From: Chitinispirillales bacterium ANBcel5
Lineage (GTDB): Bacteria > Fibrobacterota > Chitinivibrionia > Chitinivibrionales > Chitinispirillaceae
DNA: 64,000 bases
NCBI GenBank assembly: GCA_029688955.1
Contig: JARUKZ010000020.1
Span: forward strand, 1-64,000
Direction of reading: 5' to 3'
The notes beneath the pieces were generated by a model. It did no database searches and was not told where the DNA came from. It worked only from the letters and a program-made list of their open reading frames with translations. The translations under genes and the position numbers were made by a program. Shown in pieces: positions 18,101-26,232 of the stretch (position 1 is the stretch's first letter; every line of letters begins with the position of its first letter).

Positions 18101-18762
18101 AACCCAAATCTCTCCATCTGTTGAAGCAGAGTTGTACCATCGGTATCATTTGATTGGTTTTTAGATGGTGCTCTGCAATTTGCCATTTGAAATAGATAAC
18201 GGGCGAGTACATCACATTCAATATTTACCGTATCACCCGTTTTTTTACTGTACATTGTAGTTTCCTTTATAGTGTGCGGGATTAGGGAAATAGTAATTTT
18301 GTTTTCAGATGAGGTTGCAATTGTGAGGCTGATACCATCGATTGCAACAGATCCCTTTTCAGCCATAAAGACGACAAGCTCTTGCGGAACACTAATAGTT
18401 CGCAGTAAGCTTATTCCAACCTTTTTATCCGATTGGATTCTTCCCACACCATCCACATGTCCAAGAACAAGATGCCCATCAAGCCTTCCACCCATCATCA
18501 GGGCCCTTTCAAGATTCACTCTGCGCCCAATAAAGGGTTTGGCCAGAGTGGTCCGATTGAGCGTTTCCCTTACAGCGGTAAAAACTATTTCACCGCCGGA
18601 TATTATTTTGGTTACGGTTAAGCACGTTCCATCAATGCTGATTGAAGCTCCTATTTGGCTAGTAAATGGTGCCTTATCTGCCTTGATAGTAAGTTCAATG
18701 CTGGAGCCGTGGTCGTTTAGACCTGTTATAGTACCTAATGATTCAATTAGACCGGTAAACAT
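18097..18762 (-). CDS. ribE: riboflavin synthase alpha subunit
   Basis: Dismutates two molecules of 6,7-dimethyl-8-ribityllumazine to riboflavin. The two tandem lumazine-binding halves are visible: [12 protein letters not shown] with [12 protein letters not shown] in the first, and [14 protein letters not shown] with [14 protein letters not shown] in the second. Length is 221 residues; the C-terminal 25 residues are an extra polar tail. It is the first gene of the ribE-ribBA-ribH-nusB operon. I see no FMN riboswitch in the 158 bp upstream. Confidence 0.95.
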   Translation of the reverse strand: MFTGLIESLGTITGLNDHGSSIELTIKADKAPFTSQIGASISIDGTCLTVTKIISGGEIVFTAVRETLNRTTLAKPFIGRRVNLERALMMGGRLDGHLVLGHVDGVGRIQSDKKVGISLLRTISVPQELVVFMAEKGSVAIDGISLTIATSSENKITISLIPHTIKETTMYSKKTGDTVNIECDVLARYLFQMANCRAPSKNQSNDTDGTTLLQQMERFGF

Positions 18763-18920
18763 ATATCCTTAGCTTCTTGTTGAGCATAATTTATCGAAAA
18801 TACAATAGGCCAGTTCCTTCAGTCCAATACGAAAGAGTCGGCAGACTATTTTCTTTGAATTACAGGCGTTTTAAGCGTTTAAAAATGATTAATATCGGCT
18901 TATCCTGCTTTTTTATTCTT

Positions 18921-20024
18921 CTAATTGGACTCAATAGCAGGGTAGTGAGGGGTGCCACTAAGCATCAAATCGTCAGAAAACTGCCTGTACTCTATATCGC
19001 CTAAGGTGATTGGCTTTTCAATGTCCAATCCAGCAGGAAATTGTATCCCATTCAGACCGTTTCCAACAATTTTATTTCCATAAAAGAGATATAGCTTATT
19101 TACCAGCTTTGCCTGAAGAAACAATGATGCAAGGTGCTGCCCTCCTTCAATAAATATGCTATTAAGCCCCTGCTGGTGTGCTATAGAGACAAAAGCAGTA
19201 AGGCTCTCAAGTGAATCTTTTGTTCCTGTATTCCATATTTCTAGTCCTTTATGGTATTCTATGCCTTTTTTGGTGCTGTTTACAACGATTATGCTCCGTG
19301 TTTGTCCTGCATTTTTGTAAAAGTAGGTCTGCGGTGGGATAGCATGGGTTGAAGAGAAAACGATCCGTGCAGGATAGGTAACCTTTTTACATCTTGCTGT
19401 AAGGCGGGGGTTATCTTTTTCCAGAGTTTTTCGTCCAACTGCAATCGCTGCGTGTGAATTACGTAACTGCTGCACGAAATCTCTTGAAGCGGCAGAGGTA
19501 ATCCATTTAGAATCCTGCTTCCAGTCAGCAATCCTGCCATCAAGAGTCAGTGCAAGCTTTAAGGTGATCCAGGCGCTTTTTTTAACTATCGACCAGAAGA
19601 AATCTTCGTTTATCCTTGCGGCTTCATGGCGCAGCAGTCCGGTAGATGTTTCGATACCATGGTCTTTGAGTTGAGAAATACCTTTGCCGCTTACCTGTGG
19701 GTTAGGGTCTTTGACAGCGGAAAAGACCTTTTTTATGCCAGAAGCAATGATAAAATCTGTACATGGTGGTGTTCGGCCAAAGTGGCAACAGGGTTCAAGG
19801 GTCACATATAATGTGGCTCCCTTTGCTTTTACGCCGGCTTTTTTTAAAGCTATTGTTTCTGCATGCGCTCCACCACAGGGCTCAGTAGCACCTTCCCCCA
19901 CTATCTCTCCGCATTGGACCACAACAGCACCTACTGCCGGGTTTGGAAAAGTAGTTCCTTTAACTTCAGAAGCCAGCTGAAGTGCCCGTTTCATATATTG
20001 TTTATCAGCTTGTGAATAATTCAT
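18921..20024 (-). CDS. ribD: bifunctional diaminohydroxyphosphoribosylaminopyrimidine deaminase / reductase
   Basis: Catalyses the second and third steps of riboflavin synthesis. The N-terminal deaminase has the zinc site GGAHAETIAL with TLEPCCHFGRTPPCTD. The C-terminal reductase begins at WITLKLALTLDGRIAD and includes AIAVGRKTLEKDNPRLTAR and SIFIEGGQHLAS. The frame is open upstream to 20177, but the domain starts directly after ATG at 20024. That start has an AGGA-type ribosome site and leaves a 103-bp divergent promoter region to the gene at 20128, so I prefer it. It lies 158 bp upstream of ribE. Confidence 0.93.
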   Translation of the reverse strand: MNYSQADKQYMKRALQLASEVKGTTFPNPAVGAVVVQCGEIVGEGATEPCGGAHAETIALKKAGVKAKGATLYVTLEPCCHFGRTPPCTDFIIASGIKKVFSAVKDPNPQVSGKGISQLKDHGIETSTGLLRHEAARINEDFFWSIVKKSAWITLKLALTLDGRIADWKQDSKWITSAASRDFVQQLRNSHAAIAVGRKTLEKDNPRLTARCKKVTYPARIVFSSTHAIPPQTYFYKNAGQTRSIIVVNSTKKGIEYHKGLEIWNTGTKDSLESLTAFVSIAHQQGLNSIFIEGGQHLASLFLQAKLVNKLYLFYGNKIVGNGLNGIQFPAGLDIEKPITLGDIEYRQFSDDLMLSGTPHYPAIESN

Positions 20025-20127
20025 TTTTGGTTCCTGATGCGTATTTTGATCATAAAAATACCTTAGGCTCACAAAATAAGTTGCAGAAGTTGGCATTACT
20101 AACAAGTTTGTAGTATTTTTCCCTTCT

Positions 20128-20799
20128 ATGAAAACGATTAATTCAAAAGAAGAACTGCTTACCAAGCTTGCTGCCACAGGTGATCCAATCGCTTTTTTTA
20201 CTCTCTTCTCTGATCGTATCAGGTCCTCTTTTCAGCTACTGTGCGCTGAGGGAAAAACCTTTGAAGAAGCTTGTGAAGAAGTGTTACCATTATGTTCCAA
20301 ACTATATCGTGCTTTCATCGGGAAATGTGTGAATGATGCTGATGATTGGTTTTGCTCTCATTGGGGGGGGCGTTATGATGCTCAGTATTCCAACACTTCT
20401 GAAAAAAGTGGTAATGCTGAAAAATTCAGTAATCGTCTGCAGCTTTTCTTATTGAAAGAGTATGGATTGTTAAATGCCCAGACTGGAAAGAAAAAGAAAA
20501 GGGGTTTGGGAGCCAGTAGAAGTAAGAGTAAAATTGCACTGTTAACGATCTTTATTGCACTTGGATTCATAGCTATATCACTCTCATTGCTTCTTTTTAG
20601 CAATTCTTCTGTTAGTATTTCCTTCTCTAATTCTCAAAAGAGCTATGAATTGAATTTCCCGGGTTCTATCCTTACCAATGTTTTAGGCAGCCGGCAAGAG
20701 GAACGTTATTCAGATACTGACCCCCTAAAAACTTCATTGGAGCATACCGATACTTCTGAGCAAGAGCACAGTGACGCAGAAGAATCAGAAGAAAAGTAG
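20128..20799 (+). CDS. hypothetical single-pass membrane protein
   Basis: Not assigned to a named family. Residues 1-80 are helical and begin with LLTKLAATGDPIAFFTLF, resembling the N-terminus of small sigma-factor-like proteins. A Lys-rich patch (residues 118-135) precedes one TM helix at about 136-157. The remainder is a Ser/Asn-rich extracytoplasmic segment ending in a strongly acidic tail. This layout would suit a membrane-bound regulator, but there is no direct evidence. It diverges from ribD and lies just upstream of the exopolysaccharide promoter. Confidence 0.6.
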   Translation: MKTINSKEELLTKLAATGDPIAFFTLFSDRIRSSFQLLCAEGKTFEEACEEVLPLCSKLYRAFIGKCVNDADDWFCSHWGGRYDAQYSNTSEKSGNAEKFSNRLQLFLLKEYGLLNAQTGKKKKRGLGASRSKSKIALLTIFIALGFIAISLSLLLFSNSSVSISFSNSQKSYELNFPGSILTNVLGSRQEERYSDTDPLKTSLEHTDTSEQEHSDAEESEEK

Positions 20800-20818
20800 T
20801 TTTAAAAATTAAATTTTG

Positions 20819-20847
20819 TTGACTCCGTTTTGCAATCATGGTATAAA
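20819..20847 (+). promoter_or_regulatory. near-consensus sigma-70 promoter of the exopolysaccharide operon
   Basis: TTGACT at 20819-20824, a 17-base spacer, and TATAAA at 20842-20847. The predicted start near 20854 leaves a leader of about 140 bases before the export gene. The leader holds a 25-codon open frame (20868-20945) with no convincing ribosome site. Confidence 0.7.
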
Positions 20848-20992
20848 TCTTTATTGTTATTGATGATATGAACAGCTACATTCCGGTGTGCCTGAGGTGC
20901 CCGGGATTTAACTGGCAGCTTTGTGTCGATGATGGAAATGGCTGAATACATCAGGGAAGAGTTGATGATAATGCGACCGGGGGTGTCGGCTA

Positions 20993-21646
20993 TTGAGAAC
21001 CCAACTTATGCAAACGATATATACAACAATTCTGTTGGTCATAGTCTTACAGTTAAATGTTTATGGCCAAATAAAGGAATACCTTCTGCAGGCCGGGGAT
21101 GTCATATCGATTACGGTTGTAGAACATCCTGAATTCAGTGGCAGGCATAAGATCAGGCCTGATGGTAAAATAAACTATCCGGTCGTAGGAGAAATCGTTG
21201 CTGTTGGGGTATCGCCTTCTCAACTCGTAAGTACAATGCAGAATAAGCTTTCATCCTATGTAAATAACCCCGTTGTTTCTGTTTCGATTGAATCGTATCA
21301 TTCCAATAAAATTTTTATCATAGGAAATGTGGTCCGTTCCGGAGAGTATGAAGTGTATGAACCAATCGATATAATAAAAGCTTTGGCAATGGCGGGAGGA
21401 TTGAGAAAGGGAAGGACTAGGGAAGTTAGGGTGATACGAAAAGATGGGAGTGTAAATAATATCGAAATAGATAGGATTTGGGGAGATACGGAGAACAGAG
21501 GTGGTGATGAATTTAAACTCTACCCGGGAGATACAATGTATGTACCAGATTCTTTTGAAGTGCCCTGGGGTGTTATAGCCACCATAGTTAGTATCGTAAG
21601 TGTCACACTTCAGATTGTAGTGACTTCAAGCAGGTTAGGTGAGTAG
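20993..21646 (+). CDS. polysaccharide export protein, Wza/KpsD-like (Poly_export + SLBB)
   Basis: Periplasmic or outer-membrane component that gates polysaccharide export. The 217-residue protein has a signal peptide ending near VYGQ. The Poly_export motif is LQAGDVISITVVEHPEFSG with PDGKINYPVVGEI; an SLBB domain follows (FIIGNVVRSGEYEV), then a C-terminal hydrophobic segment (residues 190-212). It lacks the lipobox and extra SLBB repeats of E. coli Wza, so it is a short form. I chose the TTG start at 20993 because GGGGGTG lies just upstream; an ATG at 21008 is the alternative. It overlaps the next gene by 8 bp. Confidence 0.88.
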   Translation: MRTQLMQTIYTTILLVIVLQLNVYGQIKEYLLQAGDVISITVVEHPEFSGRHKIRPDGKINYPVVGEIVAVGVSPSQLVSTMQNKLSSYVNNPVVSVSIESYHSNKIFIIGNVVRSGEYEVYEPIDIIKALAMAGGLRKGRTREVRVIRKDGSVNNIEIDRIWGDTENRGGDEFKLYPGDTMYVPDSFEVPWGVIATIVSIVSVTLQIVVTSSRLGE

Positions 21647-22586
21647 CCAGGATGAAGAGCAGGTAGTGATGAGTGAGCCGATATTTATATCTGTTGGTGG
21701 TGGAAAGGGTGGAGTTGGAAAGAGTACGGTATGTGTGAATATAGGAGCCGAACTTGCCAGAAAAGGAAATAGTGTTGGGTTCATAGATGCAGATTTAGGT
21801 GGAGCTAATCTACATTTGTGTCTTGGTGTAAAGAGACCAGCTCTGGGATTACAGGATTTCATGTGCGGAAATAAAAGTAAACTCAGTGATGTTGCAGTGG
21901 AGACCATGGTCCCCGGAACGTGGCTTGTAAGTGGAGCCAGTGATTTCCTTGAATTGGCTAATCCAAATTTTGCACAAAAGCAGAAGATTATCAGAAACCT
22001 CAAAAAAATGGAAGCTGATTACATCTTTGTAGATCTTGGTGCTGGAAGTGATCACAAAGTTACAGATTTTTATGCAGCATTTCCATATAGTATAGTTGTT
22101 ATTGATGGCTTGCCTACATCTATAGAAAATGCCTATAGCTATCTTAAGGGAGGGGTTTTACGTGGCTTAACCCGATTGTTTCCTGGTAGGAGTGACTTAC
22201 AAAAAGAAATTAAAAACCGCATTGACCCTAAAACTGCAAAAGGCGTTATTACTGTAGATGAGCTCCTTAATTCCATGCTTTCAAGATACCGAGATGAAGT
22301 ATCGGTTATGAAAGAGTGGGTTTATTCCAGAAAGACTTTTTTAATAGTTAATATGGTGAAGACAAGGGAAGATATTGATGTTGGTGAGAGGTTTGCGAAA
22401 ATGGTCAAAAAATACCTTTCTTTGAATATGTATTATGTGGGATATTTGCTCCAATCTCCAGATATCAGAGCATCCATAAGAGAAATGAAACCTGCGGTAT
22501 TAAATGAAAATTGTAAAGTGAATGGATGTATTCAGGCCATCACAAAAAATATTATGAATCTTACTAAAGTGGATAAACCGGGATAA
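21639..22586 (+). CDS. MinD/FlhG-like P-loop ATPase
   Basis: A 315-residue deviant-Walker ATPase. The motif GGGKGGVGKSTVCVNIG carries the MinD/ParA signature lysine; switch I is FIDADLGGANLHL and switch II is YIFVDLGAGSD. A C-terminal amphipathic MinD membrane-targeting helix is not obvious. Sequence flavour is closest to FlhG/FleN-type proteins that position cell-surface machines, rather than to BY-kinases. Starts at GTG 21639 and ATG 21669 both have purine-rich ribosome sites. Embedded in an export operon, it may place or regulate the secretion complex; that role is inferred. Confidence 0.85.
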   Translation: MSSQDEEQVVMSEPIFISVGGGKGGVGKSTVCVNIGAELARKGNSVGFIDADLGGANLHLCLGVKRPALGLQDFMCGNKSKLSDVAVETMVPGTWLVSGASDFLELANPNFAQKQKIIRNLKKMEADYIFVDLGAGSDHKVTDFYAAFPYSIVVIDGLPTSIENAYSYLKGGVLRGLTRLFPGRSDLQKEIKNRIDPKTAKGVITVDELLNSMLSRYRDEVSVMKEWVYSRKTFLIVNMVKTREDIDVGERFAKMVKKYLSLNMYYVGYLLQSPDIRASIREMKPAVLNENCKVNGCIQAITKNIMNLTKVDKPG

Positions 22587-23437
22587 TGGCATATCTGAAA
22601 CACTGGAATTTAAAAGAAAAACCGTTTGAAGAGCTTTGTGATGTAAGATTTTTTTACGAAAGTGTGGATCACAGAGAAGCTCTTGATCGTCTATTATATG
22701 TCGCTAATGATAGTAATATGAATATGGGACTGCTTACAGGTGAAATTGGGTCAGGTAAAACTATTACTAAGAATGTCTTCTTAAATGCTCTACCAAGACA
22801 AAAATTTGAAGTCGTCTCCTTTGATAACTCAAGTTTTTCTTTCAATGATATTCTTTACGATATTGTTGAAAGCATCGCTTATCGTGATCCACGTTTGTCT
22901 TTAATGGAACAGATCGATTTCACAAGAAACGATAAATATGCTCTGACTCAAGCGTTTAAGAAGAAACTTGAAACCTTAACCTACACTGAAAAAAGGCACC
23001 TGATAATAATCTTTGATGAAGCACAGCAGATGCATAGCCAGGTTTTGGATGAAATTAAAAACCTTACTAATATCGGTTCCAGAACAGAGAATTTAATGAC
23101 AGTGTTTATTATAGGGCAGCCTGAATTAAGAAGTATAATTAAAAAATTGCCACAAGTAGATCAAAGGGTTTTTCTTCGGTTTCATCTCAAGCATCTTGAT
23201 TACACTGAAACAGTAAAGTATACCGAACATCGGTTAAGAATTGCGGGTAATGAAAAAAAGTGTATGTTTGATGGTTCCGCTTTTAAGTTAATCTTTAGCA
23301 GTACTGATGGCGTGCCAAGGGTTATAAATAGACTTTGTAAATTATCACTTCACTATGGATTTGCTCAAAACAGAGATGTTATATCTGAAGAAGATGTCCA
23401 GGATATTTTGGATGATATGCAGGAGCAGCTTCGATGA
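22586..23437 (+). CDS. ExeA/XrtA-associated-type AAA+ ATPase
   Basis: A 283-residue AAA ATPase of the group found with ExeA-type secretion and exosortase/polysaccharide loci. The N-terminal KHWNLKEKPFEELCDVRFFY is the usual family opening. Walker A is GLLTGEIGSGKTI near residue 55, Walker B is HLIIIFDEAQQM, and the arginine-rich sensor region is RVFLRFHLKHL. The lid contains GVPRVINRLC. No peptidoglycan-binding or TM region is present. It overlaps MinD by 1 bp and the kinase by 4 bp, so stoichiometric coexpression is likely. The mechanistic role in export is not established. Confidence 0.88.
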   Translation: MAYLKHWNLKEKPFEELCDVRFFYESVDHREALDRLLYVANDSNMNMGLLTGEIGSGKTITKNVFLNALPRQKFEVVSFDNSSFSFNDILYDIVESIAYRDPRLSLMEQIDFTRNDKYALTQAFKKKLETLTYTEKRHLIIIFDEAQQMHSQVLDEIKNLTNIGSRTENLMTVFIIGQPELRSIIKKLPQVDQRVFLRFHLKHLDYTETVKYTEHRLRIAGNEKKCMFDGSAFKLIFSSTDGVPRVINRLCKLSLHYGFAQNRDVISEEDVQDILDDMQEQLR

Positions 23438-26232
23438 AAAAAAGGAAGTTCAATCTTGGTGAAATAATTAAAAAGATAAATGAGGAAAAAAGTCCCTACG
23501 ATGAAGTGGAAAACAGTGGTGATGATGTCGCTAAGCCTGGGAATGAAGAGACTACAGAGCCTGAAGAAGCTACCAGTACGATTCCTACTGAATCAACAGA
23601 ACAAATACCTAGCATCCCTCTAAGCCAGAATTCAGGGCAAACTCAGAATAGAGACGATTGCACGAACAGTAAAATTTATCCTGAAAAAAATGAAGTGAAT
23701 TCTCAAAAGAGTTCATCAACTTTTGCTATAAATAAGGACGATGAAGAAGAAGAAGAGTTTGAGATAGGAAAATACATTTCGATAATTTTGCGACGAAAAT
23801 GCTTTATCGCCCTGATTATGCTTTTTGCTGTAATCTATTCAGGATATAGCTATCTTACCAGTGGAAGCCATTATTATGCTTATGCAAATATGTTATTTCA
23901 CCCTGAGGGCAGAGACATTTTTGGGGCAGAACATACATGGAATTACTTAAGGGATCGTGAAAAGGCTTTAAATACTCATCTAGAATTGTTTAAATCAAAC
24001 ACAGTCGCTTCAATGGTTTCAGCAAATCTTAACAATAGAATTAAACCTCAGTCTATAATTGAGAATCTCACTGTTGGAATAAGAGATAATAATGGAGAGA
24101 AAACCAATATTATAGAGCTGAAATTCAGACATCATGATCCTGAAATGGCAAAAGATGTACTTAATGAGTTATGCAGAACATACAATGATTACCGACGCCA
24201 TGTTAATGCTCAGGAACTAACAAATCTAATCATCAGGCTTGAGAAACAGATAGCCAAACTGGATGATGAGTTGAAGGTAAGAGAAAACCGGTTGCGTGAA
24301 TTTAAAGAACAAAACCGAATGGCTCAGTTAAGCAATGAAACTAATCTGCTTATATCAAAAATGTCAGAGATGGAACTTGCATTACAACAGACAAATCTGG
24401 ATTTGATTGAAAGCAGGGAAAGGTTGACGGGACTTCAAAATCAAATCAGCCAGCAGGAAATAAACACCATACAATCAATTACCTATCAAGACCCTTTTCA
24501 GGATAAACTTGCTGAGCTTGAGCTTGAACTTAGCACCTTGTTAGCTGAACGAAGTTCTGAACACTTCAGGGTGAGGACGCTAAAGCAGAAAATAGAAAAT
24601 TTAAAAACAGTTACTATGGATAGTATTTCACGGAAGGCTTCAAGAAAAACATTTGTAAATAATCCGATCCGGCAAAACTTATTACAAAAATATACAAATG
24701 AAACAATCGAAAAATCTGCGCTTAAGACAAAACAGGCTGCGCAGAAACGGATTATAGAAACCTTGAATCTTGAACTTTTAGCATTGCCTCAAATTCAGCA
24801 AACGCATGCTCATCTTGAACGAGAGGCTAAAAATACACTGGCCACTTTAGAATTGCTTAAAAACAGATATGAAGAGGCTAAAATTAAAAAAGACAGTCAG
24901 GAGTCAGATCTTAAGATATTGGAGTATGCAGAAACTCCTGGTAAAGCTATCTCTGATTACCAGAAAAGCATGATTCTTATCACTATTTTTTTAGGTCTGG
25001 TACTTGGTATAGGTGTAGCTTTTGTGATAGAATATTTAGATCAGAGTGTTAAAGATCCATCTGAAATGGAAAGAACACTTGAAACACCCTTGCTTGGAGT
25101 TGTTCCTCTGATAGAAGCAGAGGCTTCGCTTATAAAAGATACAGATAAGATACCCAAAAGCATACTTGAACCATTTAGAGCTCTCAGAGCAAACATAAAA
25201 CACCTTTTGCATGAAAATAAGCTTAAGACTTTTATGGTATGCAGTGCGGTTAAAGGTGAAGGCAAAACCACCATGGCTGCAAATTTGGCTATTTCGTTTG
25301 CTATGGATGGAAAGAAAGTCATACTGATAGATGCTGATCTGAGGCGCTCTCATTTACATCACCTTTTTAACGTTCCGGCAGATACCGGACTTTCAGAGTA
25401 TTTGTTTGCACAAAAAGATTGTGATGAAATTATTAAAGGAACAGAGTATGAAAATCTGTTTATCATTACTAGTGGATCCAGACCTGATAATCCTTCCGAA
25501 TTACTTGGTACATACAGATTTGATAAATTTATAAGTGAACTACGAACCAAAGCCGATATTGTGATATTTGATTCACCTGCGTTGTTACCTGTAAGCGACA
25601 CGCTTATAATGGCTCCTAAAATGGATGCTTGTTTGATGGTAGTAAGGATACTTTGGACTCCTGTAAAAGCTGCTAAGCAAGCAAAGTATCAGCTATCACG
25701 AATAGGGTGTAAAATATTCGGTGGCATTCTAAATGGTGTTTCTTATTCAAATGGCTACTATCCTTATTACGGTTACTATGGCTACTACTCCTATAAGTAT
25801 AATTATGAAGATGATTCAACAAAGAAATTATCTTTACGAAAACTTGGCGTGAATTTGGAAGAAAAAGGTAAAAGGGGTATAAAAAATTTTACTTATAGAA
25901 TTCCTGCGCATATTTCTTCTGCTGCATCGTTTTCTCGTTCTTTAATTAAAAAGAAAACATTTTTACTTTTGTTACTTACCTTTATGGCACTTTTAATTGC
26001 AAATGTGTGGCTTAAAATCGAAAAACCAGCTAATGAAGGCAGTATTAACTATGTGGGGTATTCATCGGATGAAAAGATAAAAAGCGAAAAAACGAGCGAA
26101 TATAATGATATAGCTTTCTTTGGAAGTAAAACTTCCAAAAGGGATCAGCTCAATGATACTCTTCATAAAAAAGGAGATTCCGTTATTTTCAGAGATGAAC
26201 TGGAGTATTTCCATGAGGAAAGCCTTGAATGA
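23434..26232 (+). CDS. Wzc-like polysaccharide co-polymerase / BY-kinase with C-terminal extension
   Basis: A 932-residue inner-membrane chain-length regulator and tyrosine autokinase. Residues 1-105 are a polar, acidic, probably disordered cytoplasmic segment. TM1 is at about 120-140, then a periplasmic Wzz domain with long coiled coils (about 255-480), and TM2 at 512-532. The kinase has Walker A SAVKGEGKTTMA (603-614), Walker A' VILIDADLRRS near 629, and IVIFDSPALLPVSD as Walker B. A tyrosine-rich cluster (YYPYYGYYGYYSYKYNY, about 773-789) normally ends such proteins, but here some 140 residues follow, including a third TM at about 841-860. It overlaps the next gene by 4 bp. Confidence 0.92.
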   Translation: MKKRKFNLGEIIKKINEEKSPYDEVENSGDDVAKPGNEETTEPEEATSTIPTESTEQIPSIPLSQNSGQTQNRDDCTNSKIYPEKNEVNSQKSSSTFAINKDDEEEEEFEIGKYISIILRRKCFIALIMLFAVIYSGYSYLTSGSHYYAYANMLFHPEGRDIFGAEHTWNYLRDREKALNTHLELFKSNTVASMVSANLNNRIKPQSIIENLTVGIRDNNGEKTNIIELKFRHHDPEMAKDVLNELCRTYNDYRRHVNAQELTNLIIRLEKQIAKLDDELKVRENRLREFKEQNRMAQLSNETNLLISKMSEMELALQQTNLDLIESRERLTGLQNQISQQEINTIQSITYQDPFQDKLAELELELSTLLAERSSEHFRVRTLKQKIENLKTVTMDSISRKASRKTFVNNPIRQNLLQKYTNETIEKSALKTKQAAQKRIIETLNLELLALPQIQQTHAHLEREAKNTLATLELLKNRYEEAKIKKDSQESDLKILEYAETPGKAISDYQKSMILITIFLGLVLGIGVAFVIEYLDQSVKDPSEMERTLETPLLGVVPLIEAEASLIKDTDKIPKSILEPFRALRANIKHLLHENKLKTFMVCSAVKGEGKTTMAANLAISFAMDGKKVILIDADLRRSHLHHLFNVPADTGLSEYLFAQKDCDEIIKGTEYENLFIITSGSRPDNPSELLGTYRFDKFISELRTKADIVIFDSPALLPVSDTLIMAPKMDACLMVVRILWTPVKAAKQAKYQLSRIGCKIFGGILNGVSYSNGYYPYYGYYGYYSYKYNYEDDSTKKLSLRKLGVNLEEKGKRGIKNFTYRIPAHISSAASFSRSLIKKKTFLLLLLTFMALLIANVWLKIEKPANEGSINYVGYSSDEKIKSEKTSEYNDIAFFGSKTSKRDQLNDTLHKKGDSVIFRDELEYFHEESLE

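Noticed and set aside
18763-18920. FMN riboswitch ahead of ribE
   Set aside because: The conserved RFN core could not be found on the coding strand by eye.
20868-20945. 25-codon leader peptide before the export operon
   Set aside because: No ribosome site and no run of regulatory codons; noted only as part of the leader.
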